DNA from: Vibrio fluminensis
GTDB taxonomy: Bacteria; Pseudomonadota; Gammaproteobacteria; Enterobacterales; Vibrionaceae
Direction: 5' to 3'
DNA length: 64,000 bases
Assembly: GCF_015278125.1 (NCBI RefSeq)
Contig: NZ_JADILO010000011.1
Coordinates: 52,251-116,250 of the forward strand
This document shows, in pieces, positions 48,958 through 59,675 of the stretch. Every line of letters starts with the position of its first letter. The first letter of the stretch is position 1. The position numbers and the translations under genes were made by a program. Below the pieces are notes generated by a model that saw only the letters and a program-made list of their open reading frames with translations, did not search any database and was not told where the DNA came from.

Positions 48958-49923
48958 TTAGGCAATTGGGAATGGGAATGCGGTGACTTGATCAATATGA
49001 TCGCAACCAAGCGCGAGCATAATCAAACGATCAACGCCAAGGGCTACCCCTGCACACTCCGGCAAACCTGATTTCAACGCTTCAATTAAATGGTAATCAA
49101 TTGGTTGCGTCGGCAAACCCATCTCAACGCGCTTAACATTATCTTGCTCAAAACGCGCCAGCTGCTCCACGGGGTTATCAAGCTCATGGAAGCCATTTGC
49201 CAATTCAATTCCTTTGAAATAAACCTCAAAGCGATCAGCCACGCGCGAGTCTGCTTGATTAATCTTGGCCAATGCCGCTTGGCTAGCTGGAAAGTCATAA
49301 ACAAAGGCTGGCACTTGTTGACCAATCTTTGCCTCAACCCCAATGCTAAATAGCAGTTGCAATAACGTGTCGCGGTCTTGCTCTGGCTCCGCAATATCAC
49401 TTAAGCCTAACTTAGCCGCTACTTGCTTAAGCTCCCCCATTGAGCCTTCTAGGGGACACACGCCAAGCACATTAATGAATGCTTGCTGGTAAGTCATTCG
49501 CTCTGCTTGACCAACCTTTAGCACTAACTGAAGTAATGCATCCATCTCATCCATTAGCTTGTGGTGATCAAACCCAACGCGGTACCACTCGAGCATAGTG
49601 AACTCAGGGTTGTGGTAGCGACCGTTTTCTTCATTGCGAAATGCTTTGTTGATTTGATAGATGCAACCACTGCCCGCTGCCAACAGACGCTTCATATGAA
49701 ACTCAGGGCTGGTCATCAAAAATAACTTACTGCCGTCTGCGTAGCCTGGGCCAATAAAATCGGTTTGAAAGGTATGTAGGTGGATATCGGTTACGGTGGC
49801 GTGGCTCATTGCCGGCGTATCGACCTCAAGGACATTGCGCTCAGCAAAAAAGTGGCGGATTTGGCTGAGAACACCAGCCCTTTGTTTAAGTAAATCAATC
49901 GATGCGGTTGGTTGCCAGTTCAT
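48958..49923 (-). CDS. epmA: EF-P beta-lysylation protein EpmA
   Basis: A 321-residue class-II lysyl-tRNA-synthetase paralog that lacks the anticodon-binding domain and instead lysylates EF-P. Motif 2 is [20 protein letters not shown] and motif 3 [18 protein letters not shown] 49923 ([12 protein letters not shown]) matches the family start; an ATG at 49980 adds 19 residues. In many vibrios it neighbours frdABCD, as here. Confidence 0.93.
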   Translation of the reverse strand: MNWQPTASIDLLKQRAGVLSQIRHFFAERNVLEVDTPAMSHATVTDIHLHTFQTDFIGPGYADGSKLFLMTSPEFHMKRLLAAGSGCIYQINKAFRNEENGRYHNPEFTMLEWYRVGFDHHKLMDEMDALLQLVLKVGQAERMTYQQAFINVLGVCPLEGSMGELKQVAAKLGLSDIAEPEQDRDTLLQLLFSIGVEAKIGQQVPAFVYDFPASQAALAKINQADSRVADRFEVYFKGIELANGFHELDNPVEQLARFEQDNVKRVEMGLPTQPIDYHLIEALKSGLPECAGVALGVDRLIMLALGCDHIDQVTAFPFPIA

Positions 49924-50156
49924 CTTGCTACCTTGTATATCAAACCAATCAATGGGCGAGGAAGATATCATAACAATCAAAATAAGTATTTAACCAGCGT
50001 GATGAGGAGCAAGAAAGCTTGTCAGATCGCCAACAGATTTACTCAGGAAACAGTACGCGTAACGCATTTATAAAATCCATTATCAGTGATTCAAACTTAT
50101 CTTTACAGCGATGTAACAGGCGCAATATCCACAACTTCATATTACGAATAATCAGC

Positions 50157-50172
50157 CGTGATTAGCCTCACA
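50157..50172. promoter_or_regulatory. CRP-type site upstream of frdA
   Basis: CGTGATTAGCCTCACA matches TGTGA-N6-TCACA at nine of ten positions. It lies 210-225 bp before the frdA start in a 458-bp gap (49924-50381) where no gene is evident. No convincing FNR box was found by eye. Confidence 0.55.
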
Positions 50173-50381
50173 TATCCTATAAATTGTATGCCCACAAGTT
50201 CATTACCGGAGTAAAAACCGGATCAAATCAATTTTTACCCTTAGCCCCTCTTTTACACTGTTTGTAACACTTTTGAGTCGTGTGTAGCACGTTCTTCCTA
50301 GGCTAGAAAGTAACCGACTGCACCTACTCTATTACTATAACAAAGCGGCTATAGGCTGCACTTACACACTGGAGGATAACT

Positions 50382-52205
50382 GTGCAAACTATCATCACAG
50401 ATATCGCAGTCATCGGCGCTGGCGGCGCTGGTCTTCGTACTGCTATTGCAGCGGCAGAGGCAAACCCGGACTTAGAAATCGCTCTGATCTCTAAAGTTTA
50501 TCCAATGCGTTCCCACACAGTCGCGGCAGAGGGTGGCTCAGCGGCAGTTATCAAGGATGAAGATAGCTTAGACAATCACTTCAACGATACCGTTGGCGGT
50601 GGTGACTGGCTATGTGAACAGGATGTGGTTGAATACTTCGTTGAGAATGCGACTCGCGAGATGATCCAAATGGAACAATGGGGTTGTCCTTGGAGTCGTA
50701 AAGAAAACGGTGAAGTCAACGTACGCCGCTTTGGCGGTATGAAAGTAGAACGTACTTGGTTCGCAGCCGATAAAACCGGCTTCCACATGCTGCATACCCT
50801 CTTCCAGACTTCAATGAAGTACCAAAACATCAAACGTTTTGATGAGTACTTCGTACTTGACCTATTGGTTGATGAAGGTGAAGTGCAAGGTCTTATCGCT
50901 ATCCATATGGCGGAAGGCGAACTGGTTACCATCAAAGCTAAGTCTGTGGTACTAGCAACCGGTGGTGCGGGTCGCGTTTACCACTGCAACACCAACGGCG
51001 GCATCGTAACGGGTGATGGTATGGCAATGGCTTACCGCCACGGCGTACCACTGCGTGATATGGAATTCGTACAATACCACCCAACCGGTCTACCTGGCAC
51101 AGGCATCTTGATGACCGAAGGTTGTCGTGGTGAAGGCGGTATCATTGTTAACAAAAACGGCTACCGCTACCTACAAGACTACGGCATGGGACCAGAAACC
51201 CCTGTTGGCGAGCCGAAGAACAAATACATGGAACTGGGTCCGCGTGACAAAGTTTCTCAAGCATTCTGGCACGAGCAGCAAAAAGGCAACACCATCAAAC
51301 ACCCACTGGGTGATGTCGTGCACCTTGACCTTCGCCACCTAGGTGAAGAGTACCTACAAGAGCGTCTACCGTTTATCTGTGAACTTGCCAAAGCTTACGT
51401 CAACGTAGATCCGGCGAAAGAGCCGATTCCAATTCGCCCTACCGTTCACTACACCATGGGTGGTATTGAAACCAACGGTCAATGTGAAACGCGCATCAAA
51501 GGTCTATTTGCCGTTGGTGAATGTGCATCTGTTGGCTTGCATGGCGCTAACCGTCTTGGCTCAAACTCACTGGCTGAGTTTGTGGTATTTGGCCGCGTAG
51601 CCGGTGAACACGCGGTTCAACGCGCAGCAGAATTCAAAGGCTGGAATGACGAATCAATCGCGGCACAAGTGGAAGCAGTTGAAGCTCGCATTGAAGCGCT
51701 GATGAACCAAGAAGGCGATGAAAACTGGGCAGATATCCGCACGGAAATGGGTCACACCATGGAAGCGGGTTGCGGTATCTACCGCCAAGAAGATTTGATG
51801 CAAGCGACAATCGAAAAGATCACTGAGCTGAAAGCACGCTACAAGAAAATCAGCATTAAAGATAAAGGCAAAGTGTTCAACACTGACCTACTTTACGCTA
51901 TCGAAGTGGGCTACGGCTTGGAAGTGGCTGAAGCGATGGTTCACTCAGCAATCCTACGTAAAGAGTCTCGCGGTGCGCACCAACGTCTCGATGACGGCTG
52001 CACAGAGCGTGATGACGTGAACTTCCTTAAGCATACTCTGGCTTTCTACCAAACGGATGCAGCGCCAGCTATCGACTACAGCGATGTCACCATCACTAAG
52101 TCACAGCCAAAAGCGCGTCTATACGGCGAAGCAGCTGAGAAAGCAGCGGCTGAAGAAAAAGCAGCAGAGAAAGCGGCAGCGAAAAGCGTAGAGGAGCAAG
52201 CATAA
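50382..52205 (+). CDS. frdA: Fumarate reductase flavoprotein subunit
   Basis: A 607-residue FAD subunit. The nucleotide motif [15 protein letters not shown] is at the N-terminus, covalent-FAD His lies in [10 protein letters not shown], and [15 protein letters not shown] and the catalytic-Arg region [10 protein letters not shown] are intact. It reduces fumarate during anaerobic respiration. It uses a GTG start at 50382, backed by a GGAGG box 7 nt upstream. The C-terminus is a Lys/Ala/Glu-rich tail, as in enterobacterial FrdA. It overlaps frdB by one base. Confidence 0.96.
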   Translation: MQTIITDIAVIGAGGAGLRTAIAAAEANPDLEIALISKVYPMRSHTVAAEGGSAAVIKDEDSLDNHFNDTVGGGDWLCEQDVVEYFVENATREMIQMEQWGCPWSRKENGEVNVRRFGGMKVERTWFAADKTGFHMLHTLFQTSMKYQNIKRFDEYFVLDLLVDEGEVQGLIAIHMAEGELVTIKAKSVVLATGGAGRVYHCNTNGGIVTGDGMAMAYRHGVPLRDMEFVQYHPTGLPGTGILMTEGCRGEGGIIVNKNGYRYLQDYGMGPETPVGEPKNKYMELGPRDKVSQAFWHEQQKGNTIKHPLGDVVHLDLRHLGEEYLQERLPFICELAKAYVNVDPAKEPIPIRPTVHYTMGGIETNGQCETRIKGLFAVGECASVGLHGANRLGSNSLAEFVVFGRVAGEHAVQRAAEFKGWNDESIAAQVEAVEARIEALMNQEGDENWADIRTEMGHTMEAGCGIYRQEDLMQATIEKITELKARYKKISIKDKGKVFNTDLLYAIEVGYGLEVAEAMVHSAILRKESRGAHQRLDDGCTERDDVNFLKHTLAFYQTDAAPAIDYSDVTITKSQPKARLYGEAAEKAAAEEKAAEKAAAKSVEEQA

Positions 52206-52978
52206 TGTCAGCACATCGTATTCAAAAAGTAGACATCCTGCGTTATGACCCAGAGAAAGATTCAGAGCCGCATTTCCAAACCTTTGAAGTGCCGTTTGAT
52301 GAAACTATGTCTGTACTTGATGCACTCGGCTACATCAAAGATCACCTAGATAAAGATCTTTCTTACCGCTGGTCTTGCCGCATGGCGATCTGTGGTTCTT
52401 GCGGCATCATGGTTAACGGCGTGCCAAAACTGGCGTGTAAGAGCTTCTTACGTGACTACATTGATGGCGTGAAGATTGAGCCTCTCGCAAACTTCCCGAT
52501 CGAGAAAGATTTGATCGTTGATATGACGCCATTTATCGAGCGTCTTGAAGCGATTAAACCTTACATCATTGGCAACGATCGCAAACCTGAAGATGGCACC
52601 AACCTGCAAACGCCTGAACAGATGGCGAAATACAAGCAGTTTGCTGGCTGTATCAACTGTGGTTTGTGTTATGCAGCGTGTCCGCAATTCGGCTTAAACC
52701 CTGAGTTTATTGGCCCTGCGGCACTAACCCTTGCACACCGCTACAACCTAGATAGCCGTGACAATGGCAAAGCTGAACGCATGGCGCTAATCAACGGCAA
52801 AAACGGCGCTTGGGGCTGTACCTTTGTTGGTTACTGTTCTGAAGTATGTCCGAAAAACGTCGATCCAGCAGGCGCGGTTAACCAAGGCAAAGTCGAGTCT
52901 TCAATGGATTTCGTGATTGCGATGCTTAAGCCTGACGGCAAACCTGTCGATTCAGCAAAAAGTACAGAGGAAGCTTAG
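52205..52978 (+). CDS. frdB: Fumarate reductase iron-sulfur subunit
   Basis: A 257-residue electron-transfer subunit. The [2Fe-2S] ligands are in [15 protein letters not shown] and KLAC, the 4Fe-4S cluster in [12 protein letters not shown], and the 3Fe-4S cluster region in [17 protein letters not shown]. It links FrdA to the membrane anchor. Confidence 0.96.
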   Translation: MSAHRIQKVDILRYDPEKDSEPHFQTFEVPFDETMSVLDALGYIKDHLDKDLSYRWSCRMAICGSCGIMVNGVPKLACKSFLRDYIDGVKIEPLANFPIEKDLIVDMTPFIERLEAIKPYIIGNDRKPEDGTNLQTPEQMAKYKQFAGCINCGLCYAACPQFGLNPEFIGPAALTLAHRYNLDSRDNGKAERMALINGKNGAWGCTFVGYCSEVCPKNVDPAGAVNQGKVESSMDFVIAMLKPDGKPVDSAKSTEEA

Positions 52979-52979
52979 T

Positions 52980-53363
52980 ATGAGTAACCGTAAACCTTAT
53001 GTACGTGAGATGAAACGTACTTGGTGGCAAAGTAGCCCTTTCTACCGCTTCTACATGCTGCGTGAAGCAACAATACTGCCTCTGATCCTATTCACGCTGT
53101 TCCTAACCTTTGGTTTAGGTGCACTAGTCAAAGGCCCTGAGGCTTGGCAAAGTTGGTTAGAGTTTATGGCAAATCCTGTAGTAGTGGCGATCAACATCGT
53201 TGCACTAGCAGGTAGCCTACTGCATGCACAAACTTTCTTTAGCATGATGCCACAAGTGATGCCAATTCGTATCAAAGGCAAACCAGTAGAGAAAAAGCTT
53301 ATCGTACTTGCTCAATGGGCAGCGGTAGCATTTATCTCTTTGGTTGTTCTGATCGTTGTATAA
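52980..53363 (+). CDS. frdC: Fumarate reductase membrane anchor subunit C
   Basis: A 127-residue protein with three hydrophobic helices. It starts [17 protein letters not shown], the FrdC signature, at ATG 52980, one base after the frdB stop. It binds menaquinol with FrdD. Confidence 0.94.
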   Translation: MSNRKPYVREMKRTWWQSSPFYRFYMLREATILPLILFTLFLTFGLGALVKGPEAWQSWLEFMANPVVVAINIVALAGSLLHAQTFFSMMPQVMPIRIKGKPVEKKLIVLAQWAAVAFISLVVLIVV

Positions 53364-53373
53364 GGAGCAATGT

Positions 53374-53751
53374 ATGAAACCGAATTATAAAGTTGACCGT
53401 TCTCCTGCTCGTTCAGATGAGCCTATTTGGTGGAGCCTATTTGGTGCCGGCGGCACTTGGTTTGCGATGATCACGCCAATTACTGTTCTAGTTTTGGGCA
53501 TTTTGGCGCCGCTAGGCATCATTGATGCTGACGCACTAAGCTATGAGCGCGTAGCTGAGTTTGCGACTAGCTGGATTGGTGCGCTGTTTATCATCGCTAC
53601 CCTTTCACTACCAATGTGGCATGCGATGCACCGTCTACACCACGGCATGCACGATCTGAAAATCCACGCAGGTGTGGTAGGTAAAGTATTGTGTTACGCA
53701 TTTGCGGGTCTAATCTCAGCACTATCAGTGATCTTTATCTTTATGATCTAA
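53374..53751 (+). CDS. frdD: Fumarate reductase membrane anchor subunit D
   Basis: A 125-residue three-helix protein. It starts [18 protein letters not shown] at ATG 53374, after an AAGGAG box, and shows the conserved [15 protein letters not shown] quinol/heme-side segment. Last gene of frdABCD. Confidence 0.94.
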   Translation: MKPNYKVDRSPARSDEPIWWSLFGAGGTWFAMITPITVLVLGILAPLGIIDADALSYERVAEFATSWIGALFIIATLSLPMWHAMHRLHHGMHDLKIHAGVVGKVLCYAFAGLISALSVIFIFMI

Positions 53752-53766
53752 GCTTCACTCTGAAAT

Positions 53767-53809
53767 AAAAAATCCCCCATTAATTTAAGCTATTAACTGG
53801 GGGATTTTT
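53767..53809. terminator. Bidirectional terminator between frdD and the BCCT gene
   Basis: AAAAAATCCCCCA...TGGGGGATTTTT, with a second pairing TTAAT/ATTAA inside. Serves convergent transcripts. Confidence 0.9.
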
Positions 53810-53842
53810 GTAACTGCAGGAAATTCTTGATCAGAAGCCGAC

Positions 53843-55453
53843 CTAGATAAGACCTTGCTCTTTCGCCATTTGCTGGGCGATTTTTGGCGCATTCCACAAC
53901 GATGGCAAAATAATGAAAGAGGTAGGCACAGCCGTGATCACAATAAAGGATTGCAGTGCGGAGATACCACCGTCGCCCATTGAAATCAGCACAATCGCGA
54001 CTGTCCCCATCACCAAGCCCCAAAATGCACGGATCAATGCATTCGGTTGGCTATTACCAGTCATTACCACACTGATGGTATAAGTCATTGAGTCACCAGT
54101 GGTGACAATAAAGGTGGTGGTTAACACTAAAAACAGAATCGAAATCAGCATTGGGAACGGCAATTGCTGGGTTATCGCAAGTAACGCACCAGGTAAATTA
54201 AAGCCTTCAAAGCCCGCTTGAATACTGCCTGGGTTAGCTAACTCAAACGCTAATCCGCTACCACCAACAATACTGAACCAGAAACAGGTGATCAGTGGCG
54301 CAGCAATACTGATCGCCAGAATCAATTGACGAATGGTGCGGCCACGAGAAATGCGGGCAATAAAGATTGCCATCATCGGCGCGTAACCAATAAACCAGCC
54401 CCAGAAAAATACCGTCCACCAGCTTAACCAGCCAGTATCACCACGATAAAGCGCCATAGGGACAAAGTTATCGACCATGCGCCCTACCCCTTGAATATAG
54501 CCATCAATGATAAAGCTGGTTGGTCCCGCAACCAAAATAAACACCACCAAAGCTAGCGAAAGGATAATGTTGTAGCGGCTGACAAGCTGAATGCCTCGGC
54601 TTAAACCGCTTAGCGCTGACAAGGTATAACAAGCCATCGCGAGTACGACCACAAGAGTTTGGGTTTCAAACTGATCCGGCAGACCAAACAACGCATTAAG
54701 CGCATAGCTAATCTGCAAGCCCAAAAAGCCAATCGGACCAATCGTGCCCGCAGCAACCGCAATAATGCTCAACGCATCAATGCTGTTGCCGAGCCAGCCA
54801 TGAATCGCACGCTGGCCAAAGATTGGATAAAGCAAAGTACGCGGCTTAAGTGGCAAGCCTTTATCGTAGTGGAGGTGCATTAACACAATTGAAGATAAAC
54901 AACCCAAAATGGCCCACGCCAAAAACCCCCAGTGCAAAAATGACTGCGATAGTGCATTGATAGCCATATCACGAGTGCTGATCGAGCTATCATGATCACT
55001 ATAAAATGGCGGCGCTGAAACAAAGTGTGCAATCGGCTCAGCCGCAGCCCAAAAGACACCACCACCGGCCAGTAGAGTACAAAGTACAATCGATAGCCAT
55101 TTTGAAGTTTCAAGTTCAGGTTTGGCTAAACCGCCCAAACGCACATAACCCGTTTGACCAAGGGCGATAAACAGACCAATTACAAAATTGGCGAACAACA
55201 ATATTTGCCAGTAGCCACCAAACCATTGGGTAGCATAGCTAAAACCAGTATTAACCAAAGAGGTCAAAAGCTCAGTATCAAGAATCGCAAGTAGCACGAA
55301 CAAAGAAAGAAAAGTGCCACTTAACCAGAGCACAGGGTTAGACAGCTCCAGTTGGGAGCGGATAGAAGGTTTACTCTTTTGAGTAATAGATGAAGTTGAA
55401 TAATCAGCTTCAGAAACGCAGGAAAGTCCTGCCGCCAAAGTGCCTTTAGACAT
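53843..55453 (-). CDS. BCCT-family (betaine/carnitine/choline) transporter
   Basis: A 536-residue 12-helix transporter. Conserved WAAAEPIAHF (usually WGVAEP), HWGFLAWAIL, FFWGWFIGYAPMMAIFIARIS and TTTFIVTTGDSMTY segments define the BCCT family. Substrate cannot be read from sequence; the aromatic box is only partly standard (AAAEP in place of GVAEP). I choose ATG 55453 (MSKGTLAAG) over 55534. The 326-bp gap to hslU (55454-55779) holds promoter sequence and the hslU terminator. Confidence 0.85.
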   Translation of the reverse strand: MSKGTLAAGLSCVSEADYSTSSITQKSKPSIRSQLELSNPVLWLSGTFLSLFVLLAILDTELLTSLVNTGFSYATQWFGGYWQILLFANFVIGLFIALGQTGYVRLGGLAKPELETSKWLSIVLCTLLAGGGVFWAAAEPIAHFVSAPPFYSDHDSSISTRDMAINALSQSFLHWGFLAWAILGCLSSIVLMHLHYDKGLPLKPRTLLYPIFGQRAIHGWLGNSIDALSIIAVAAGTIGPIGFLGLQISYALNALFGLPDQFETQTLVVVLAMACYTLSALSGLSRGIQLVSRYNIILSLALVVFILVAGPTSFIIDGYIQGVGRMVDNFVPMALYRGDTGWLSWWTVFFWGWFIGYAPMMAIFIARISRGRTIRQLILAISIAAPLITCFWFSIVGGSGLAFELANPGSIQAGFEGFNLPGALLAITQQLPFPMLISILFLVLTTTFIVTTGDSMTYTISVVMTGNSQPNALIRAFWGLVMGTVAIVLISMGDGGISALQSFIVITAVPTSFIILPSLWNAPKIAQQMAKEQGLI

Positions 55454-55731
55454 TAGTGTCTCGCTTTTTTTGGCCCGCGTTAACGGGTTAGGCGTATTTC
55501 CCCCACAACTCATCCAGAGCGTGAGAACGATCACAAAGGCGAGGTATCATACAGACACTTTTATCAAATTGCACACCAACAACCGGTTCAAACGACTAAC
55601 TAAACTATTAAATTATCTATAATTAGCTAGTTAAACCCTTAATATGCGGTCAATTTCTCTGAGTTAAAAATTTGTATAAAAAATATCTTAACGACAATGG
55701 AATTAGTGTGATTTTAGGTGAATAAATGCAC

Positions 55732-55758
55732 AAAAAAGCCCCACCATATGGCAGGGCT
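55732..55758 (-). terminator. Terminator of hslU
   Basis: Minus-strand AGCCC...CCATATGG...GGGCT followed by TTTTTT, 22 bp past the hslU stop. Confidence 0.88.
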
Positions 55759-55779
55759 AGCAAACTTCAATTCGGGGAA

Positions 55780-57114
55780 TTAAAGAATAAAGCGGCTTAG
55801 ATCTTCATCTTCAACAAACTCACCTAGACGCTCTTTCACGTACGCAGCATCAATCACCATCTTGCTGCCAGGCTTATCTGTCGCTTCAAATGAAATCTCA
55901 TCCATCAAACGCTCCATCACCGTATGTAGACGACGCGCACCGATGTTTTCCGTGGTTTCATTTACCGTCCATGCTGCTTCAGCGATTTGCACGATGCCAT
56001 CTTCAGTAAACTCAACATCCACTTCTTCAGTTTTCATTAACGCAATGTACTGCTCAGTTAATGATGCTTTAGGCTCAGTCAAAATGCGTTTGAAGTCATG
56101 ACTAGAAAGCGCTTCAAGTTCAACGCGAATTGGCAAACGACCTTGCAGTTCAGGGATCAAATCCGATGGCTTCGCCACTTGGAATGCACCTGAGGTGATA
56201 AATAGAATATGGTCAGTTTTCACCATGCCGTGCTTAGTTGATACTGTGCTACCTTCAATCAATGGTAGTAAATCACGCTGTACGCCTTCACGTGATACGT
56301 CAGGACCTGAGCTCTCACCACGTTTACAGATCTTATCGATCTCATCGATAAACACGATGCCGTTGTTTTCAACGTTGTAGATCGCCTGCTCTTTTAGCTC
56401 TTCTTGATTCACAAGCTTAGCGGCTTCTTCCTCAATTAGGGCTTTAAGTGCATCTTTGATCTTTAGCTTACGCTTTTTCTTAGTATCGCCAGCTAGGTTA
56501 GAGAACATGCTTTGTAGCTGATTGGTCATCTCTTCCATGCCAGGAGGCGCCATGATTTCCACGCCCATTTGTGGCGCAGCAACATCGATTTCAATCTCTT
56601 TTTCATCTAATTGGCCTTCACGCAATTTCTTACGGAAAATTTGACGAGTATTTGAGCTGCTTTCTTCTTGTTGCTCGTTTTGCCCCCACGCATCACGCGC
56701 TGGCGGCAGCAATGCATCGAGAATTCGCTCTTCGGCTTGCTCTTCGGCGCGGAATTTTACTTTTTCCATCGCTTGCTGATGCGTCATCTTAATTGAAACA
56801 TCAGTTAGGTCGCGGATGATAGTTTCCACTTCCTTACCAACATAGCCAACCTCAGTAAACTTGGTCGCTTCCACTTTGATAAATGGAGCGTTCGCTAACT
56901 TAGCAAGGCGACGAGCGATTTCAGTTTTACCAACACCCGTTGGGCCAATCATCAGAATATTCTTTGGTGTCACTTCAGCACGTAAGCTCTCTTCAAGCTG
57001 CATACGGCGCCAGCGGTTACGCAGCGCGATTGCTACTGAACGTTTGGCTTTATCTTGACCAATGATATGGCGATTCAATTCATGAACAATTTCACGTGGA
57101 GTCATTTCAGACAT
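55780..57114 (-). CDS. hslU: ATP-dependent protease ATPase subunit HslU
   Basis: A 444-residue AAA+ unfoldase. Walker A is [13 protein letters not shown] near residue 57, Walker [13 protein letters not shown], the pore-loop GYVGKEVE is present, and the C-terminal LSRFIL docks in HslV. ATG 57114 ([10 protein letters not shown]) matches the family; an ATG two codons earlier is less likely. Confidence 0.96.
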   Translation of the reverse strand: MSEMTPREIVHELNRHIIGQDKAKRSVAIALRNRWRRMQLEESLRAEVTPKNILMIGPTGVGKTEIARRLAKLANAPFIKVEATKFTEVGYVGKEVETIIRDLTDVSIKMTHQQAMEKVKFRAEEQAEERILDALLPPARDAWGQNEQQEESSSNTRQIFRKKLREGQLDEKEIEIDVAAPQMGVEIMAPPGMEEMTNQLQSMFSNLAGDTKKKRKLKIKDALKALIEEEAAKLVNQEELKEQAIYNVENNGIVFIDEIDKICKRGESSGPDVSREGVQRDLLPLIEGSTVSTKHGMVKTDHILFITSGAFQVAKPSDLIPELQGRLPIRVELEALSSHDFKRILTEPKASLTEQYIALMKTEEVDVEFTEDGIVQIAEAAWTVNETTENIGARRLHTVMERLMDEISFEATDKPGSKMVIDAAYVKERLGEFVEDEDLSRFIL

Positions 57115-57155
57115 AATCAAATTCCTTTAAATTCCTACGAACACTATCTTTGGTT

Positions 57156-57698
57156 TTATTCAGCTTTATCTGCTGGAATTTCTAGTTCTTCAATAGTGTG
57201 ATGGTGGTTGGTGAATACACAGATATCACCAGCAATAGTTAGCGACTTCTCCGCAATTTCGCGCGCGTCTAACTCAGTATTTTCTAGTAGTGCCGTTGCC
57301 GCCGCTTGAGCAAAGTTACCGCCTGAACCGATCGCGATTAGATCGCGCTCTGGCTGCACCACGTCACCGTTACCAGTAATGATCAGCGATGCCGTTTCAT
57401 CAGCTACGGCAAGCAGTGCTTCAAGCTTACGCAACGCGCGATCGCTGCGCCAATCTTTTGCCAGCTCAACAGCCGCTTTAGTCAAATGACCTTGGTGCAT
57501 TTGCAGCTTGCTTTCAAAGCGCTCAAACAGAGTAAATGCGTCTGCTGTACCACCAGCAAAACCTGCCAGTACTTTACCGTTGTACAAACGGCGTACTTTG
57601 CGCGCATTACCTTTCATGACGGTATTGCCTAGTGATACTTGTCCGTCACCCGCAATGACAACTTTGTTATTTCGACGCACAGATACGATGGTAGTCAC
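57156..57698 (-). CDS. hslV: ATP-dependent protease peptidase subunit HslV
   Basis: A 180-residue proteasome-beta-like peptidase. It starts [20 protein letters not shown]; the catalytic Thr2 is exposed after Met removal. [14 protein letters not shown] and [11 protein letters not shown] are conserved. hslU begins 42 bp downstream. Confidence 0.96.
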   Translation of the reverse strand: MTTIVSVRRNNKVVIAGDGQVSLGNTVMKGNARKVRRLYNGKVLAGFAGGTADAFTLFERFESKLQMHQGHLTKAAVELAKDWRSDRALRKLEALLAVADETASLIITGNGDVVQPERDLIAIGSGGNFAQAAATALLENTELDAREIAEKSLTIAGDICVFTNHHHTIEELEIPADKAE

Positions 57699-57876
57699 GA
57701 GTAGGGCCTCTTATTTTTAAAATTCGCTATTAATGAGTATATGCGGATAACAGAGGGAGAATTCAAGGGAGAATCTCACTAATCAAGCCCCTAAAAAATT
57801 CTAGTTTGGGAGTTATCGGAAAACACAACTACACTCAAATTGAGTCCATGGATGAACTAAGTAGGGTTACAACTAT

Positions 57877-58893
57877 ATGAAAATACTAGTGACAGGTGGT
57901 ACGGGCTATATTGGAAGCCATACTTGCATTCAACTAATACAGGCGGGTTATACTCCAGTAATTGTTGATAATCTGTGCAACAGTAAAATATCTGTCCTTC
58001 CTCGTATAAAGCGCATTGCAGGCCATGAAATAACGTTCATTCAGGCCGATGTTCGAAATAAAGAGGCAATGGTGGATATCCTTCAAGGCCATGACATCGA
58101 CGCTGTAATTCATTTTGCAGGTTTAAAAGCTGTTGGTGAGTCTGTCGAGCATCCTTTAGAGTATTTTGATGACAATATTCATGGCACCCTAACTTTGATC
58201 GATGCGATGCGTGAAGCGATGATTAAACGCCTAATCTTCAGTTCCTCTGCTACCGTTTATGGCGACCCTGCTTCAGTGCCAATCACTGAAGATTTTCCAA
58301 CTAGCGCAACCAACCCATACGGTCGTAGTAAATTGATTGTTGAAGAATGTCTAACTGACTTTCAAAAAGCGAATCCTGATTGGAGCATCACTTTGCTGCG
58401 CTACTTTAACCCGGTAGGCTCACACCCTTCAGGTTTGTTAGGTGAAGATCCTCAAGGTATCCCAAATAATTTAATGCCTTTTGTCGCTCAAGTGGCTGTA
58501 GGTCGCCGCGAATTTGTTTCTATATTTGGTAATGATTACCCGACTCAAGACGGTACCGGGGTACGTGACTATATTCATGTCATGGACTTAGCTGACGGCC
58601 ATATCGCTGCACTTCAACATGTTGGTCCTAAAGCAGGCCTACATGTTTATAATTTGGGGACCGGTAATGGCTACAGCGTTCTCGATATGATTCATGCGTT
58701 TGAAAAAGCATGCGGTAAGACAATTCCTCATCAATTTGCTTCTCGTCGCAGTGGTGATATTGCCGAATGCTGGGCAGATCCAAGCAAAGCAAAACAAGAT
58801 TTAAAGTGGTCAGCAAAACGTAACTTAGAAGAAATGACCGCGGATGCTTGGCGCTGGCAATCTACCAACCCTCAAGGTTATCCTGAAGATTAA
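57877..58893 (+). CDS. galE: UDP-glucose 4-epimerase
   Basis: A 338-residue extended SDR enzyme. The NAD motif is TGGTGYIGSHT (residues 6-16), the catalytic Tyr/Lys lie in NPYGRSKLIVE, and LRYFNPVGSHPSG and GVRDYIHVMDLA are GalE-typical. It interconverts UDP-glucose and UDP-galactose for surface glycans. It lies alone on the plus strand between hslV and ftsN, which I expect to be adjacent in vibrios, so it looks inserted. No gal operon is nearby. Confidence 0.94.
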   Translation: MKILVTGGTGYIGSHTCIQLIQAGYTPVIVDNLCNSKISVLPRIKRIAGHEITFIQADVRNKEAMVDILQGHDIDAVIHFAGLKAVGESVEHPLEYFDDNIHGTLTLIDAMREAMIKRLIFSSSATVYGDPASVPITEDFPTSATNPYGRSKLIVEECLTDFQKANPDWSITLLRYFNPVGSHPSGLLGEDPQGIPNNLMPFVAQVAVGRREFVSIFGNDYPTQDGTGVRDYIHVMDLADGHIAALQHVGPKAGLHVYNLGTGNGYSVLDMIHAFEKACGKTIPHQFASRRSGDIAECWADPSKAKQDLKWSAKRNLEEMTADAWRWQSTNPQGYPED

Positions 58894-58910
58894 TCAGCAC
58901 TTTAAAATGA

Positions 58911-58936
58911 CAAGGCATACCGTGAGATATGCCTTG
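58911..58936. terminator. Terminator between galE and ftsN
   Basis: CAAGGCATA-CCGTGAGA-TATGCCTTG followed by a short T-rich tail on the plus strand. It is shared by the convergent galE and ftsN. Confidence 0.7.
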
Positions 58937-58963
58937 CTATTTCAATCGATAATAACCACTGTA

Positions 58964-59509
58964 CTACTGCGTTTCTTTCCAAATCGCGCATGGTTCAATT
59001 TTGGCTCGCTGCAATTTGTGCTTATCTCGCTCTGCATCGCGCTTCAGCTTATATGGACCTAGCACTACGCGATACCATGAACTGCCGTCTTTCTTACGCA
59101 CTTCACTACTAATACCTTGGAATGCGATATCCAACTTACGAGCTTCTGCTTGCTGCGCATTTTTGTACGCGCCGCATTGCATGATATACGGGATCGCCGA
59201 GATCACTTGTTCTTTGGCTTTCACTTCCACTTCACGGCTTGGCAAGCTATCAACATAATCCCACTTCTCTTCTGGAGGAGGCGGAATAACCTTTGCAGGT
59301 TTAGTCTCTTTCTTGCTTTGCGTTGAAGATAAATTGTTGGTGACCTGAGGCTCTGGATCTTGACTCAATGTGTATAAGCCAAAGCCAAAACCACTCAGCA
59401 CGATCAAAGCTACCAGTCCGCTACGCCATGGTTTGCGTTTCGCCGGAGCGGGCTTTTTCTTTGCGGGTCTCTTATTGGCTCCACGTTTTACGTAATCTCT
59501 ACTTGCCAC
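58964..59509 (-). CDS. ftsN: Cell-division protein FtsN
   Basis: A 181-residue bitopic protein: basic cytoplasmic tail, one membrane helix (GLVALIVLSGFGFGLYTL), a periplasmic linker and a C-terminal SPOR domain (YIMQCGAYKNAQQAE onward). FtsN triggers septal constriction. It is short for FtsN (E. coli 319), with a compressed linker, as in other vibrios. Its near neighbours cytR and priA are the usual ones; galE separates it from hslV. Confidence 0.88.
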   Translation of the reverse strand: MASRDYVKRGANKRPAKKKPAPAKRKPWRSGLVALIVLSGFGFGLYTLSQDPEPQVTNNLSSTQSKKETKPAKVIPPPPEEKWDYVDSLPSREVEVKAKEQVISAIPYIMQCGAYKNAQQAEARKLDIAFQGISSEVRKKDGSSWYRVVLGPYKLKRDAERDKHKLQRAKIEPCAIWKETQ

Positions 59510-59625
59510 AGTTGTACTACAATCTCAGTAATTTATTGCTAATATCTTAATCCAGAACTCTGAACGATAATAGCTTGGGAGCTATTTGCTAACAGAATCA
59601 GGTGTAAAATTTGACATTAGTTAAT

Positions 59626-59658
59626 AAAAAAGCGGCAAAATCTTTTTGCCGCTTTTTT
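59626..59658 (-). terminator. Terminator of cytR
   Basis: AAAAAAGCGGCAAAA-ATC-TTTTTGCCGCTTTTTT, symmetric; it ends the minus-strand cytR transcript, 18 bp past its stop. Confidence 0.9.
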
Positions 59659-59675
59659 AAGAAGTGTGACCCGTC

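Noticed and set aside
50210..50240. Possible FNR box before frdA (GGATCAAATCAATTT)
   Set aside because: The half-sites do not have the required 4-bp spacing.
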